Origin: Allodiplogaster sudhausi
Taxonomy: Eukaryota; Nematoda; Chromadorea; Rhabditida; Diplogasteridae
Assembly: GCA_945643635.1 (NCBI GenBank)
Contig: CALZFC010000031.1
Coordinates: 3,465,001 to 3,529,000, forward strand
DNA: 64,000 bases
Direction: 5' to 3'
A model generated the notes under the pieces. It saw only the letters and a list, made by a program, of their open reading frames with translations. It did not search any database and was not told the origin of the DNA. Positions 63,971 through 64,000 of this stretch are shown here, one piece after another. Positions within the stretch are counted from its first letter, which is position 1. Each line of letters begins with the position of its first letter. The position numbers and the translations under genes are program-made.

Positions 63971-64000
63971 GTTTATAAACATACCTAGATGGTTGTCCGC
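62675..64000. repeat. Start of a third 9-mer copy, cut by the window edge
   Basis: S 62,675 (588 bp), L 63,263 (722 bp, W linker with GGCGGAC and CCCTCCGCC, one G lost in GTGGTGTCCGGCG), then 16 bp of the next module A. The S-then-W-like order is that of positions 1 and 2 of the 9-mer, but S 62,675 has CCCACCGCC and GAATTTGAT, so the lead unit is not identical. Whether the 9-mer continues lies outside the window. Confidence 0.85.

Larger units (their letters stand above)
1..64000. repeat. Tandem satellite array, ~724-bp and ~586-bp monomers
   Basis: The phrase ATGAGAGAGAGGGGG recurs 93 times from position 18 to 63,656. Its spacing is almost always 711-736 bp (long) or 571-600 bp (short), always in the same orientation. 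Every base belongs to this head-to-tail array, with no unique sequence, inserted transposon or inversion. Taking unit starts at the CTAGATGGTTG of module A gives 92 complete monomers (349 to 63,984) and two partial ends. Monomers are very similar: most differences are (GA)n or T-run length plus a small set of linked substitutions that define subfamilies. Such homogeneity is the usual result of unequal exchange and conversion in eukaryotic satellites. Whether the array is centromeric, pericentromeric or elsewhere cannot be told from this window. Confidence 0.98.

Noticed and set aside
1..64000. Regularly spaced repeats considered as a CRISPR array
   Set aside because: The unit is more than 570 bp with no unique spacers. 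The intervening sequence is itself repeated, and no cas-like genes are present.
1..64000. Ribosomal DNA intergenic spacer repeats
   Set aside because: A 64-kb stretch with no rRNA gene sequence is too long for an ordinary spacer, and no rRNA core motif was seen.
1..64000. CENP-B box, telomere-type repeats, or replication-origin consensus
   Set aside because: No match to the conserved CENP-B box core or to TTAGG/TTAGGG-type arrays was seen. The AT-rich linker alone is not evidence of an origin.

Overview
The whole 64 kb window is one uninterrupted tandem satellite array. It contains no recognisable protein-coding gene, rRNA, tRNA, transposase, reverse transcriptase or CRISPR array. I count 92 complete monomers plus a partial unit at each end, all in the same orientation. 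The monomers fall into two length classes: about 70 long (L, roughly 713-738 bp, mode about 724) and 21 short (S, roughly 575-594 bp), plus one 635-bp hybrid. The host is a eukaryote, judging by the satellite organisation, the (GA)n microsatellites and the spliceosome-like signals. CpG dinucleotides are abundant and not decaying to TpG, which favours a genome with little CpG methylation, such as many invertebrates. The species cannot be named from the sequence.

Monomer layout, counted from the start of module A on the + strand: module A (94 bp); an AT-rich linker with T-runs and, in L units only, a 17-bp-arm inverted repeat; a CCG/GC-box stretch; module B (91 bp), which is a diverged duplicate of module A; then about 215 bp of purine-rich (GA/GAAA)n sequence. 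Read on the minus strand, modules A and B are each bounded by a polypyrimidine-CAG acceptor-like site and a GT(A/AT)-type donor-like site. A minus-strand transcript would therefore look like a chain of alternating 94- and 91-nt exons with CT-rich introns. This is an inference; the spliced frame contains stops, so a non-coding RNA is the more likely product, if there is one.

L units divide into subfamilies by linked differences. W has TGGTGTCC in the left hairpin arm, AGCCCACCGCC and ATTACCTTG. Y has TATTGTCC, AGACCGCCGTC and ATTACTTTG. F, found only after 53 kb, has GTTTTGTCCGAGCG and CCCTCCGCC. From 1 to about 46 kb the array is mostly W and Y, often as W-Y-Y trimers of about 2.17 kb, with seven S units. 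From about 47 kb to the end L and S alternate (dimer about 1.31 kb). From 50,990 a nine-monomer higher-order repeat of about 5.84 kb occurs a little over two times. A diagnostic base change in module B (GCTTGTCGAC to GCTAGTCGAC) is absent before unit 48,937 and present from there on, marking a sharp boundary inside the array.

Nothing here can be described as genes working together. What can be read is the evolution of the array: unequal exchange, conversion between subfamilies, T-run-mediated loss of the hairpin segment, and (GA)n length change.
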